Shown: positions 1 to 8,585, numbered from the stretch's first letter. The stretch: 27,504 bases of DNA from an uncultured Prevotella sp. (GCA_902477645.1 CABSIA010000025.1:1-27504); one strand, 5' to 3'. Notes: a model not told the origin generated them from the sequence alone. Translations and numbers: made by a program.

Positions 1-38
1 AATGCAAAGTATGCTCTGCATAATGTTCCCACGTAATG

Positions 39-362
39 TTAGGCTCTGAACAAGAAGAGGTAAAAAGCTAAAATACAGAGACTTACGATGCATCCGTCTA
101 AAGATTCAATCGTTTGAGGCTCTAACAGTGTGAGCGCAAGAAAAGAACAGGAGACCATTCGGCTGTATATGCGTATAAGGGCATTGCTGTTGTTCAGCTC
201 AACAACAAGCAGTGTCGCAACACCTGTAAGCACAAATTGCATCCAGGTGTCTTCTTGCAGCAGTCCGTCAAGTAGACATACTGCTACTGCATAAGCCGAG
301 CAGACGGGCAGTGCCCATCTGCTTTCGGCTATTCTGTTCTGAAGTCGTTTAATCATTTTCAA
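39..362 (-). CDS. Short membrane protein, possibly a truncated or frameshifted gene
   Basis: 107 residues from ATG at 362. The N-terminus is basic, followed by three or four hydrophobic stretches (about residues 17-35, 40-55, 68-80 and 88-106), so it should be an inner-membrane protein. It lies downstream of purD on the same strand, 133 bp away, and may be the last gene of that run. From memory, Bacteroidales carry longer (about 300-residue) multi-pass membrane proteins with a similar N-terminus near purD. Here the frame stops at 39-41 right after a Phe-Leu-Phe-Arg-Ala stretch. Another minus-strand frame stays open to the window edge and reads hydrophobic residues, so a frameshift is possible, but 38 bp cannot settle it. 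No function is assigned. Confidence 0.55.
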   Translation of the reverse strand: MKMIKRLQNRIAESRWALPVCSAYAVAVCLLDGLLQEDTWMQFVLTGVATLLVVELNNSNALIRIYSRMVSCSFLALTLLEPQTIESLDGCIVSLCILAFYLFLFRA

Positions 363-495
363 TTTTGAGTTTTGAATTACGAATTTTGAATTGTCGGCAA
401 AGCCGATTTGAAATTACGGGTTTAGAGTTGTTTAGTTCGTAATTTAAAATTCATAATCGCGTCGAAGCGATAATAATTCGTAATTCGTAAATCTC
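363..495. repeat. A+T-rich intergenic repeats with two short hairpins
   Basis: This spacer is built from variants of AATTCGTAATT / AATTTTGAATT. Two perfect short hairpins are embedded in it: TCGGC-AAA-GCCGA at 394-406 and ATCGC-GTCGAA-GCGAT at 456-471. It separates purD from the small membrane protein and is not coding. No promoter of the TAnnTTTG type was recognised in it. Confidence 0.5.
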
Positions 496-1764
496 TTAAA
501 GGTCTTGCCCTATATCACTTCTAAAGTACTTGTCTGTGAACTCAATCTTCTGAGCCTCGGCAAATGACTTGGCAAGAGCCTCTTCCTTATCCTTTCCGTA
601 TGAGGAGACGGCAATAACACGTCCTCCGTTGGTGACAACCTCACCGTCTTTCATTGCTGTACCGCTATGGAAAACGATGCTTCCGTCTACATTGCCGATA
701 CCTTTTATAGGGTAGCCTTTCTTGTATTCCTGAGGATAACCGCCGCTTACGAGCATCACGCATACTGCCGCACGCTCGTCGAATTCTATTGTGCGCTTGT
801 CCAAATCGCCTGCAGCTACACCTTCAAACAGGTCTACGATATCGCTTTTTAGTCTAAGCATCACGCTCTCGGTCTCTGGGTCCCCCATACGGCAGTTGTA
901 TTCTATCACCATAGGCTCACCCTTCACGTTGATAAGACCGAAGAAGATGAAACCTTTATAGTCGATACCCTCTGCTGCAAGGCCCTCAACGGTAGGACGG
1001 ATGATGCGGTTCTCAACTTTCCTCATCCATTCTTCTGTGGCGAAAGGAACTGGTGTCACACTGCCCATTCCTCCTGTGTTCAGGCCCGTGTCATGCTCTC
1101 CAATGCGCTTGTAGTCTTTTGCCTCAGGCAAAATCTTATAGTTCTTGCCGTCGGTAAGTACGAATACTGAGCACTCTATGCCGCTGAGGAATTCCTCGAT
1201 GACAACCTGAGCGGATGCATTGCCGAACATACCGCCAAGCATCTCCTTGAGCTCTGTCTTTGCCTCTTCGAGGGTAGGGAGGATAAGAACGCCTTTGCCT
1301 GCGCACAGACCATCTGCCTTCAGTACGTAAGGTGCCTCGAGGGTCTCTAAAAACTTTAGACCTTCCTCAACTGTTGTGCCGTCAAAAGTCTGGTATTTGG
1401 CTGTTGGGATGTTGTGCCGCTGCATAAAGCCCTTTGCGAAGTCCTTGCTGCCTTCCAATACGGCACCGGCCTTTGAGGGGCCGATAACAGGAATGCCCGC
1501 TGTGCGCTCGTCGTTTTTGAAGTCATCGTAGATACCCTTAACCAATGGATCTTCTGGACCAACGACAACCATATTGATATTGTGCTCTATGGCAAAATTC
1601 TTGATAGCTTCAAAGTCATCAGCTTTAATAGCCACGTTCTCTCCCACGTTTGCTGTTCCCGCATTACCTGGAGCTATAAACAGTTTCTCACACTTGCTGC
1701 TCTGAGCTATTTTCCATGCAAGGGCGTGTTCGCGGCCGCCGCTTCCTAACAATAGAATATTCAT
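496..1764 (-). CDS. purD: Phosphoribosylamine--glycine ligase (GARS)
   Basis: 422 residues, the usual full length for bacterial PurD. The cytoplasmic enzyme joins glycine to 5-phosphoribosylamine with ATP to give GAR in de novo purine synthesis. The sequence shows the N-terminal GSGGREHAL nucleotide-fold start (residues 7-15), the ATP-grasp lysine region ADGLCAGKGV (150-159), the substrate loop DTGLNTGGMGS (225-235) and the family signature CRMGDPETES (291-300). The ATG at 1764 starts directly at the conserved MNILLLGSGG. It lies 37 bp downstream of the peptidase gene on the same strand and is probably cotranscribed with it. No other purine gene is in the window. Confidence 0.98.
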   Translation of the reverse strand: MNILLLGSGGREHALAWKIAQSSKCEKLFIAPGNAGTANVGENVAIKADDFEAIKNFAIEHNINMVVVGPEDPLVKGIYDDFKNDERTAGIPVIGPSKAGAVLEGSKDFAKGFMQRHNIPTAKYQTFDGTTVEEGLKFLETLEAPYVLKADGLCAGKGVLILPTLEEAKTELKEMLGGMFGNASAQVVIEEFLSGIECSVFVLTDGKNYKILPEAKDYKRIGEHDTGLNTGGMGSVTPVPFATEEWMRKVENRIIRPTVEGLAAEGIDYKGFIFFGLINVKGEPMVIEYNCRMGDPETESVMLRLKSDIVDLFEGVAAGDLDKRTIEFDERAAVCVMLVSGGYPQEYKKGYPIKGIGNVDGSIVFHSGTAMKDGEVVTNGGRVIAVSSYGKDKEEALAKSFAEAQKIEFTDKYFRSDIGQDL

Positions 1765-1801
1765 ATCTTATTTTTTATTTAAGGTAAACCATTTGTTAAT
1801 A

Positions 1802-3985
1802 TTACTTATGTTGGCAGTTTGTAGAGTCTGCCTTCAGATAGTCATCAAAATACTGGCTTATTCTCTCGTGCAGGTGAGTGCTCTGATGTCCGCGCATGTT
1901 ATGTGGCTCGCCTGGATAGACGAAGAAATCGGGCTGGGTGCCGTTCTCTATACATGCCTTTATAAACGAGAGTGCATGCTGCGGAACAACAACCGGGTCG
2001 TTCATGCCGATGATAATCTGCAGCTTGCCTTTCAGGTCTTTTGCCTTTTTTATCAGGCTTGTCTGCTCATAGCCCTCAGGATTGCTCTGCGGTGTGTCCA
2101 TATAGCGCTCGCCGTACATTACCTCATACCATTTCCAATCGATGACAGGACCGCCTGCGACACCAACCTTGAAAACCTCGGGATGGTTTGTCATGAGGGT
2201 GGTTGTCATATATCCGCCAAAGCTCCATCCGTGAACACCCATGCGGTCGGCATCAACGTATGGCAACGATTTCAGGTATTTTACGCCCTCCATCTGGTCC
2301 TTCATCTCCTCTTGTCCGAGGTGACGGAATGTAGCCTGCTCAAATTCCTTACCGCGGTTCTCGCTGCCACGGTTGTCGAGAATGAAGAGAAGATATCCTT
2401 TCTGTGCCATGTAGGTCTCCCAACTGCGGCTGCCGTAATGCCATGATGCGTCGACATTGTGGGCATGAGGTCCGCCATAAACATATATGACGGTAGGATA
2501 TTTCTTGTTGGGGTCGAAATTTATTGGCTTCACCATGCGGTAGTACAAATCTGTTACTCCGTCGGCAGCCTTAATCTTTCCGCATGAATATTCCGGCACA
2601 TTATACCCTGTCCATGGGTCGTCGGCTGTGAAATAGCTGGTGCGTTTTGCCTTGGCGTTCAATGTTGTGGGAACAATCTCTATTGCTCTTGCCACGTCTG
2701 GCTCTGTATATCTGTCTAAAATGAAGTTGCCTTTGCCGCTAAGTGACGGACGGTGATAGCCCTTGCCGTTGTCAAGCAGTTTGCGTCCTGTTCCGTCAAC
2801 CTTTATGGCGTATGAGTTTATCTGAATGTCGGAGGCCTCGTTTGAAGTGTAGATTACGGTTTTCTCTTTGCGGTTGAAGCCGAGAACGTCTGTGACAACC
2901 CATTTCCCTTTCGTTATCTGGCTCAGCTCCTCGCCGTCGGCACTGAACAGGTAAATATGGTTGTAGCCGTCTTTCTGACTCTGCGTAATAAACTTTGTCT
3001 TGTCCCAAGGCAGGAATGCGATAGGGTGGAGAGGCTCAACATATTTCTCGTCGGTCTCCCGGTAAAGTTCCTTAATTTTTTTGCCTGTTGTCGCATCATA
3101 ACTTACAAGACGGCAGTCGTTTTGGTCGCGGTTAAGCTCAAACATAAAGATTTCCGTGCCTTCCGGATTCCAAGTTATGTTGGTGAAATATCTGTCGGTG
3201 GGGTCGCCAGCGTCGAGATAAACGGTTTTGCCTGTGGCGAGGTCGTAAACGCCTACTGTAACTTTATGCGATGTCATGCCTGCCATAGGATATTTCGCAG
3301 GTGCTGGCTCTGCCACTCTCGGGTCTATGTCGACAAGCGGATAGTCTGTCACCATGCTCTGATCCATACGGTAGAAAGCGAGTCTTGTTCCGTCGGGATT
3401 CCAGAACAGTCCTCCGTTTATACCAAACTCATCACGGTGAACCGACTGGCCGTAGACAATATCACGGCTGCCGTCTGTGGTGAACTGTGTGACTTTTCCC
3501 TTTGCGTCGGCAACAAAAAGCTGATTGTCTTTTACGTATGCTGTGGCTCCAGAGATTTTGTTCCATTGTTCCGCCTCTGCGCCGGTTTCTTCGCCTTGCC
3601 ACGCAACCGATTTCTTTTTCCAGTTAACAAGTTTTTTTGTCTTGCCGTCTGATACAAGAACTAAGGTCTGCCCCGAATATGGAAATTCTGTATAGTAAAG
3701 ACTCCTGACGTTCAATCCCGACCATTTTTTTATGTCATCGAGAGTAAACAGAAGGGTCTCTTTGTTTGTGTTTTTATTTACAACGTAACACTCCTCAAGC
3801 TCCTGATGCACAAGCTCGTCGCCCCACCATGTGGTGAACTTGTTTTTCGGCATCATGTTGCGGTAGTTGTTGCCGCCGAAGTTGAGGTCTTCCAATGTGA
3901 AAGACTTTAGCTGTGCAGATGCGCATGTCGGTATCATAGCCAAAAACAGAATTTTTGCTAACAGGCTAAAATGTTTAATCGTCAT
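1802..3985 (-). CDS. Secreted S9-family prolyl (tri/di)peptidyl peptidase, DPP-IV type
   Basis: 727 residues from ATG at 3985. An open frame continues upstream to 4354, but that stretch runs through the rlmL tail and lacks family similarity. The chosen start gives a clear signal peptide ending at CASA-Q, so the protein is exported. The N-terminal half is the DPP-IV beta-propeller; the C-terminal half is the alpha/beta-hydrolase. The nucleophile motif GWSFGGY gives Ser588. The likely triad partners are Asp663 (in GMNDPV) and His695 (in GEPHNM), matching the order in Porphyromonas prolyl tripeptidyl peptidase. It should remove N-terminal di- or tripeptides after proline from peptides in the periplasm. 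The start overlaps the rlmL stop by 11 nt, which suggests translational coupling. Confidence 0.93.
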   Translation of the reverse strand: MTIKHFSLLAKILFLAMIPTCASAQLKSFTLEDLNFGGNNYRNMMPKNKFTTWWGDELVHQELEECYVVNKNTNKETLLFTLDDIKKWSGLNVRSLYYTEFPYSGQTLVLVSDGKTKKLVNWKKKSVAWQGEETGAEAEQWNKISGATAYVKDNQLFVADAKGKVTQFTTDGSRDIVYGQSVHRDEFGINGGLFWNPDGTRLAFYRMDQSMVTDYPLVDIDPRVAEPAPAKYPMAGMTSHKVTVGVYDLATGKTVYLDAGDPTDRYFTNITWNPEGTEIFMFELNRDQNDCRLVSYDATTGKKIKELYRETDEKYVEPLHPIAFLPWDKTKFITQSQKDGYNHIYLFSADGEELSQITKGKWVVTDVLGFNRKEKTVIYTSNEASDIQINSYAIKVDGTGRKLLDNGKGYHRPSLSGKGNFILDRYTEPDVARAIEIVPTTLNAKAKRTSYFTADDPWTGYNVPEYSCGKIKAADGVTDLYYRMVKPINFDPNKKYPTVIYVYGGPHAHNVDASWHYGSRSWETYMAQKGYLLFILDNRGSENRGKEFEQATFRHLGQEEMKDQMEGVKYLKSLPYVDADRMGVHGWSFGGYMTTTLMTNHPEVFKVGVAGGPVIDWKWYEVMYGERYMDTPQSNPEGYEQTSLIKKAKDLKGKLQIIIGMNDPVVVPQHALSFIKACIENGTQPDFFVYPGEPHNMRGHQSTHLHERISQYFDDYLKADSTNCQHK

Positions 3986-5501
3986 AGTCGAAACCTTTTT
4001 TGAAGTTCTTCTTACCGAAATTCCGGTCGCCTTTATCCCTCTTGTCAAAACGCTTTCCGCCGCCGTTGAACTTTCTGTCATCTTTTCCGAACGATTTCCC
4101 GCCCCTCGGTCTGTCAAAGCGCTTACCGCCCTTGTTGTCGTCACGGTCGTTGTCACGCTGTCTGCGTCCGAACTTTGGGCCTCTGTCGTCATTCTTGTCA
4201 AATTTCTTCTCGATCGAGCGGAACTTGAACGAGCGTATGTCTCCGCTTTCGTTTTCCTCCTCGGCAGTAAGTCTTTCCTTGAACTCACGGTTTTTCTTAA
4301 ATCTGTGCTTCTGAGCCATCTCTGCCTTCTCCTGCTCTGTCTTAACAACGCCACCCTCTGAGCGGAATTCCTTCATTCTGCCATCGAAGATGCAATATTT
4401 GCGGAACTCGCATTCCAGCGATCCGTTGTAGACAGGTATCTTGATTGAGGGCTTCAGGCCTATCTGGTCGAAACACTCCTCTCGGTAGCTCAAAATCCAT
4501 GCGTCGTTTCCGGCAAAGGCATGCTTCAGCCTTTCGCCAATCATCTTGTAAGTGGCAAGAAGATTTGGAGTTGAGATGCGCTCGCCGTAAGGCGGATTTG
4601 TAATCATGGTAGACTTGTCCGCTGGCTTTGTGAAGTCTTTAAAGTCCTGGCAGTCAACGGTTATGTCTTTTGTCAGTCCGGCGGCCTTAACATTCATGCG
4701 AGCAGTGTTCACTGCCTTCATGTCGATGTCGTAGCCATAAATGTGGTGTCCGAACTCGCGCTCCTGTGAGTCGTCGTTATATATGGTGTCGAACAAATCC
4801 TGGTCGAAGTCGGGCCATTTCTCGAATGCGAACTCCTTACGGAAAACACCCGGAGATATGTTGCGGGCTATCAGTGCGGCCTCTATGAGCAGTGTGCCAG
4901 AGCCGCACATAGGGTCGATGAAATCAGTGTCGCCTTTCCATCCCGACATCAAAATCATGCCGGCAGCGAGCACCTCATTCAGCGGAGCCTCTACGCTCTC
5001 CTGGCGGTAGCCGCGGCGGTGCAGACTCTCGCCGCTTGAGTCGAGGCATAGCGTAGCCTTGTCCTCAGCGATGTGAATATGCAGACGTATGTCAGGATTT
5101 GAGATTGAGATATTTGGTCTGTTGCCAGTTTTTTCTCTGAACTGGTCAACTATTGCATCCTTAACCTTGTATGTTACGAAGCGTGAGTTGCGGAACTCCT
5201 CGGAATAAACCACTGAGTCGACGGAGAAAGTTTTTCCTTGTGGTATGTATTCGCTCCAGTCTATGGTCTGCACCTCGTTATAAACATCGTCGGCCGAGCC
5301 TGCCTTGAAGTGTCTTATTGGTTTCAAAATCCGTATGGCTGTGTGCAGCTGGAAATTAGCGCGGTACATCATTTCCTTGTCGCCGGTAAACGATACCATT
5401 CTGCGGCCTATTTGTACGTTGTTTGCACCCAGTTGGGTAAGTTCTTGCGCCAAAACGGGCTCCAGTCCCATAAAGGTTTTGGCAATGAGTTCGAATTCCA
5501 T
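3975..5501 (-). CDS. rlmL: THUMP-domain class I SAM-dependent RNA methyltransferase, RlmL type (23S rRNA m2G)
   Basis: 508 residues. An N-terminal ferredoxin-like/THUMP region (about 1-155) precedes a Rossmann methyltransferase domain with SAM motif DPMCGSGT (196-203) and catalytic TNPPYGER (301-308), as in guanine-N2 RNA methyltransferases. It lacks the second (RlmK) methyltransferase half found in E. coli RlmKL. Residues about 425-508 are a low-complexity tail rich in Lys, Arg, Gly, Phe and Asp, probably disordered and RNA-binding; this tail is an addition to the usual core of about 380-400 residues. The start is 17 bp after the serine acetyltransferase stop, and the stop overlaps the peptidase start. 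The family is certain, the exact target base is inferred. Confidence 0.9.
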   Translation of the reverse strand: MEFELIAKTFMGLEPVLAQELTQLGANNVQIGRRMVSFTGDKEMMYRANFQLHTAIRILKPIRHFKAGSADDVYNEVQTIDWSEYIPQGKTFSVDSVVYSEEFRNSRFVTYKVKDAIVDQFREKTGNRPNISISNPDIRLHIHIAEDKATLCLDSSGESLHRRGYRQESVEAPLNEVLAAGMILMSGWKGDTDFIDPMCGSGTLLIEAALIARNISPGVFRKEFAFEKWPDFDQDLFDTIYNDDSQEREFGHHIYGYDIDMKAVNTARMNVKAAGLTKDITVDCQDFKDFTKPADKSTMITNPPYGERISTPNLLATYKMIGERLKHAFAGNDAWILSYREECFDQIGLKPSIKIPVYNGSLECEFRKYCIFDGRMKEFRSEGGVVKTEQEKAEMAQKHRFKKNREFKERLTAEEENESGDIRSFKFRSIEKKFDKNDDRGPKFGRRQRDNDRDDNKGGKRFDRPRGGKSFGKDDRKFNGGGKRFDKRDKGDRNFGKKNFKKGFDYDD

Positions 5502-5518
5502 TGTTTTTGAACAGTTGT

Positions 5519-6415
5519 TTATTTTTTATTTATTTTTGTCGTTTGTGGTTTCATGTCTTCTGTCACCCATACGTTTGCGCCAACCACGCAGCCTTCGCCT
5601 ATGGTTATCCGGCCGAGTATGGTAGCGTTGGCATAAACGATGACGTTGTCCTCGAGAATCGGGTGGCGTGGAATGCCCTTTATCGGGTTGCCGCACTCGT
5701 CGAGCGGAAAACTCTTTGCACCGAGCGTAACGCCCTGGTAAAGTTTCACGTTGTTGCCTATGATGCACGTCGCGCCTATCACCACGCCCGTTCCGTGGTC
5801 TATGGTGAAATGGTGGCCTATGGTGGCCTGCGGATGAATGTCGATGCCTGTCTCCGAATGTGCCATTTCTGTTATGATTCTCGGAATAAGCGGCACGTTT
5901 AGCATATATAGCTCGTGGGCTATTCTGTAGTTGGTAAGAGCTTTTATCACGGGGTAGCAGGCAATTATCTCAGCATGGCTCTCGGCCGCAGGGTCACCGC
6001 AATAGGCGGCATGGACGTCTGTGGCGAGTGTGCCTCTCAGCACCGGCAGTTTTTCTACGAATTTTGCCGACAGTTCCTCGGCTTTCGCCTTCAGCTCGGG
6101 GCTTTCCAGCGAGGGAGTCTCTTGAGAGTTCTCGCCGAAATACAGGCCGGCAAGAATTTGTTCGGAAAGCAGACGGTGCAGCCTCTCTATGTTTACGCCA
6201 ATCTGATATTTTATTGTCTTCAGGTTTACCGTTGACTTGCCGTAAAATCCGGGAAACAATATGGCCCGTGCCAAATCAATAATATCTCCAAGTTTCTTAC
6301 CTGAAGGGAGCGGGTCGCCGTCGTTGTGTTGATGGAAAAGTCCTTTCAGAGATTTCTCTTCTGAAAGTGTATCGACGGTTTGTGTCAGAATGTGAGTAAT
6401 ATGTTGTGTACTCAT
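5519..6415 (-). CDS. cysE: Serine O-acetyltransferase
   Basis: 298 residues from ATG at 6415. The enzyme acetylates serine with acetyl-CoA to O-acetylserine, the first step of cysteine synthesis in the cytoplasm. An alpha-helical N-terminal half is followed by a left-handed beta-helix of hexapeptide repeats (about 190-280). Asp192 (in IDIHP) and His207 (in IDHGTG) are spaced 15 apart, as are the E. coli CysE catalytic residues Asp143 and His158. Upstream starts (ATG 6433, TTG 6436) are disfavoured because the best promoter -7 element ends at 6434, which puts transcription start downstream of them. It is probably the first gene of the minus-strand operon running to purD. Confidence 0.93.
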   Translation of the reverse strand: MSTQHITHILTQTVDTLSEEKSLKGLFHQHNDGDPLPSGKKLGDIIDLARAILFPGFYGKSTVNLKTIKYQIGVNIERLHRLLSEQILAGLYFGENSQETPSLESPELKAKAEELSAKFVEKLPVLRGTLATDVHAAYCGDPAAESHAEIIACYPVIKALTNYRIAHELYMLNVPLIPRIITEMAHSETGIDIHPQATIGHHFTIDHGTGVVIGATCIIGNNVKLYQGVTLGAKSFPLDECGNPIKGIPRHPILEDNVIVYANATILGRITIGEGCVVGANVWVTEDMKPQTTKINKK

Positions 6416-6433
6416 TGGTGTTTTATCGCACAT

Positions 6434-6441
6434 CAAAGATA
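6434..6441 (-). promoter_or_regulatory. Bacteroidetes -7 promoter element for the cysE operon
   Basis: On the minus strand this reads TATCTTTG, matching the Bacteroidetes -7 consensus TAnnTTTG. Transcription would start about 6-8 nt downstream, giving a leader of roughly 12 nt before ATG 6415. No clear -33 TTTG is seen at the expected distance. Confidence 0.6.
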
Positions 6442-6873
6442 ATTGCGCACAAAATTAATATAAAAACTTTAATTACCGAAAATTCTTGCAGTCATTTTTT
6501 ATTGTTTTCTTGAAAAACATGCCTGTTGCGTTGCTGATGATATCTATATTTATGCAAAGCTGCTTGCGGGTGCGTAAAACACCGCTTATTTATGCGTTCT
6601 AAAACAGATTATTAATCTGTTGGCGAAGAGATTAATAATCTGTTTGCCGATAGATTAATAATCTGTTTGCAAACGCAGCCGCATGCGTTTTTATCAGAGA
6701 CTGGTTGCGTCGGTGTTTTATCCCCGTTTGGTGTATGTTTATACAGGTGTGTGGCGGCAAAGTGAATTTATATACCGAAGAAAAATTTTGCCTGAGATAA
6801 ATAAAGTTTCCCGTAGCTGCAACTTTTATGTCTCCGTTATCGTCAAAAGAGAAAACAAATAAACTATTTGATT
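6442..6873. other. Divergent intergenic region with no gene
   Basis: About 430 bp between the cysE promoter (minus) and the DUF2807 lipoprotein (plus). I see no convincing reading frame. It contains the repeat structure annotated at 6575-6720, then an A+T-rich stretch (6760-6873) that must contain the promoter for the lipoprotein gene, although no good TAnnTTTG match was found there. Confidence 0.6.
6575..6720. repeat. Threefold AGATTAATAATCTGT repeat inside a 10-bp inverted repeat
   Basis: Copies lie at 6604-6620 (ACAGATTATTAATCTGT, inverted), 6629-6645 and 6652-6668 (both AGATTAATAATCTGTTT, direct, 23 bp apart). Each is nearly palindromic, and the first is the reverse complement of the other two. 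The array is enclosed by a perfect inverted repeat, TAAAACACCG at 6575-6584 and CGGTGTTTTA at 6711-6720. It could be a multi-site operator or a small noncoding repeat element. Confidence 0.6.
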
Positions 6874-7581
6874 ATGAAAAAGACTCTATTCGCTGTAATT
6901 ATGGTTCTTGCTGCATTGACTATTGTTGGTTGTTCAGATAACAAAAAACCGATAGAAAATGCCTCAAGCAAACAATTTATAACACGTAAAGTTGAAAAGC
7001 CATCATATTTTAATAAGGTGGTTGTTGACGGAGTTGTCGACGTAAGTTTCCGTCAGAATGTTACCCCTGCGGTATCTATAAAAGGCAGAAAAAATGTAGC
7101 TTTAAATGTAGTTGCCAGAATTGACGGCGAGACCTTGATGATTGGTCTTTCGACAAAAGACCTTTTAAGGTTCGACCGTTCAGAGAAGGCTCAGGTATAT
7201 ATATCGTCGCCCGACCTTATTGGCGTTGTTATGAAAGGTGCAGGTAGCTTTACGTCGCATGGTGAAGTTGATACCGATACCCTTAATGTTCAGCTACTTG
7301 GAGCAGGCGATATTGAGTTTGAGAGCGTAATCTGTGATAAGGCAGATTTTAATATCCGTGGTGCCGGAAATATCGATGTTGACAAACTGACATCTCAGGC
7401 TACGGAAATCTCACTCCTTGGTGTGGGAAAAGCAGAGATTGACTTTGTGAACTCTGGCGATGTGTCATGTATTTTAAAGGGTGTCGGCAATATTGAATTA
7501 GAGGGCGACGTGAGAAGTCTGCAAACAAGCAAGCAGGGTACGGGAAAAATAGATACCGATGACTTGAGGGTGGAAAAGTGA
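6874..7581 (+). CDS. Lipoprotein with DUF2807 (head GIN / putative autotransporter adhesin) domain
   Basis: 235 residues from ATG at 6874; a TTG six bases upstream is a less likely start. A lipoprotein signal peptide ends at the lipobox IVGC (Cys20). The rest (about 45-230) is a repetitive beta-rich domain with recurring Gly-Ala/Val-Gly turns (KGAGS, LGAGD, RGAGN, LGVGK, KGVGN, QGTGK) about 20 residues apart. This is the right-handed beta-helix pattern of DUF2807 proteins common in Bacteroidetes. It should sit on the outer membrane or periplasmic face; molecular function is unknown for the family. It has its own upstream region and is followed by the restriction-modification pair. Confidence 0.85.
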   Translation: MKKTLFAVIMVLAALTIVGCSDNKKPIENASSKQFITRKVEKPSYFNKVVVDGVVDVSFRQNVTPAVSIKGRKNVALNVVARIDGETLMIGLSTKDLLRFDRSEKAQVYISSPDLIGVVMKGAGSFTSHGEVDTDTLNVQLLGAGDIEFESVICDKADFNIRGAGNIDVDKLTSQATEISLLGVGKAEIDFVNSGDVSCILKGVGNIELEGDVRSLQTSKQGTGKIDTDDLRVEK

Positions 7582-7650
7582 CGTTAGCCCGTTTTTTATT
7601 TAAAAATATAGAAAAATCAGATTAAACTATTTTGTTCGGGAAAATATACG

Positions 7651-7658
7651 TATCTTTG
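7651..7658 (+). promoter_or_regulatory. -7 promoter element for the restriction-modification operon
   Basis: TATCTTTG matches TAnnTTTG exactly and lies 44 bp before the nuclease start at 7703. A TTTG at 7631-7634 is a possible -33 element, but the spacing (16 bp) is shorter than the usual 19-21 bp. Confidence 0.6.
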
Positions 7659-7702
7659 CACGATATTGTAGAATTAGTTTCTCTAGCAAAACAAAATCGT
7701 CA

Positions 7703-8584
7703 ATGTTTAATCAATATCGCGAAATGCAGTTTGTTGAATATAACAAAGCTGTGAAATATTATCTCTCTAATTATAATAAATTGGTTGAGATAGAGAAATT
7801 TGTAATGGGTGAGATACTTCATTTTATAGATCTCCATCTTCCTGAGATTACTCGTGATTATAACGAGGCGTCTTATTTATATTCGTTTTGGAAGAACTAT
7901 CCTCCTTTAGATAGAGGGCGTTCTCCAATAGGCGACCAATACCCGTGGATAGAGGTTGGAGAGCAAGTCTTTGGTAATAAATTGTCCAGATATTTTGCGG
8001 CAAATTTTGGAGTGAAAGACGCTGGATTACCATCAGGCTCTGATGACAGATGCATTATATCAAGTGAAAGAATAAAGCAAATCTTAGGTTATACCGATTC
8101 TGTGTGGGTTTTTATTGATATAAAATCTGCTGGTCCTCGTGATGATTTCAATCATGCGGTTATGTCGCCATATCAAATATCGGGTTCTGGTGTGTGGAGA
8201 AATATTAGCGATGGTGTAAGGAATGAGCCTATAAAAGCAACTGGGAAAATTGTAAGCCATGATTTTTTGTGTTCTCTGTCGCCGATATATGTGTTAAGTG
8301 ATGGTACTGTAGCTCCCCTTGTTACATTTGCAATAAAGCCTGTTTATAGCATGGCTTGTGAAAATGGGACAAACATAGGTCAGCCGCTAAGCAAAATAAA
8401 GGTTGCCAGCATTCCAAATGGTTTATTGCTTACTCAGAATCCTAACTATATGGAAAACTATCCTCATTTGTTTTTTCCTGGTAAAGATGATAAGTCTAAG
8501 GATTTACGAAAAATACGGGCACGTGTGTCTTTTGATATTCTTAAAGAGATTGCATCTTGGCGTGTAAAAGAAATACAGATATAA
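7703..8584 (+). CDS. Type II restriction endonuclease, BglI family (predicted GCCNNNNNGGC)
   Basis: 293 residues, close to the length of BglI. From memory of BglI, similarity runs along the whole protein, including DYNEA (52-56), NYPPLDRG (65-72), WIEVGE (82-87), IDIKSAGPRD (138-147) and LSDGTVAP (198-205). The metal-binding and catalytic residues correspond to Asp114, Asp139 and Lys141 (BglI Asp116, Asp142, Lys144). The DNA base-contact residues as I recall them (BglI Lys266, Asp268, Arg277, Arg279) fall on Lys261, Asp263, Arg272 and Arg274. Specificity GCCNNNN^NGGC is therefore predicted. The gene is visibly more A+T-rich than its neighbours, which suggests horizontal transfer. It is one base upstream of its methyltransferase. 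Confidence 0.92.
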   Translation: MFNQYREMQFVEYNKAVKYYLSNYNKLVEIEKFVMGEILHFIDLHLPEITRDYNEASYLYSFWKNYPPLDRGRSPIGDQYPWIEVGEQVFGNKLSRYFAANFGVKDAGLPSGSDDRCIISSERIKQILGYTDSVWVFIDIKSAGPRDDFNHAVMSPYQISGSGVWRNISDGVRNEPIKATGKIVSHDFLCSLSPIYVLSDGTVAPLVTFAIKPVYSMACENGTNIGQPLSKIKVASIPNGLLLTQNPNYMENYPHLFFPGKDDKSKDLRKIRARVSFDILKEIASWRVKEIQI

Positions 8585-8585
8585 A

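Noticed and set aside
1793..2446. Long plus-strand open frame opposite the peptidase gene
   Set aside because: It is antisense to a clearly conserved gene and resembles no protein; the same holds for other long antisense frames (for example 2957-3652, 13276-13893, 24275-24931, 26549-27091).
3986..4354. N-terminal extension of the peptidase frame (123 residues)
   Set aside because: It is an out-of-frame reading of the rlmL basic tail. The ATG at 3985 is followed by a proper signal peptide.
6416..6436. Upstream TTG/ATG starts for serine acetyltransferase
   Set aside because: They lie at or before the predicted transcription start; family alignment begins at the ATG at 6415.
6604..6668. Possible CRISPR array
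   Set aside because: Only three short near-palindromic units, one inverted, with 6-8 bp between them; no spacers of usual length and no cas gene.
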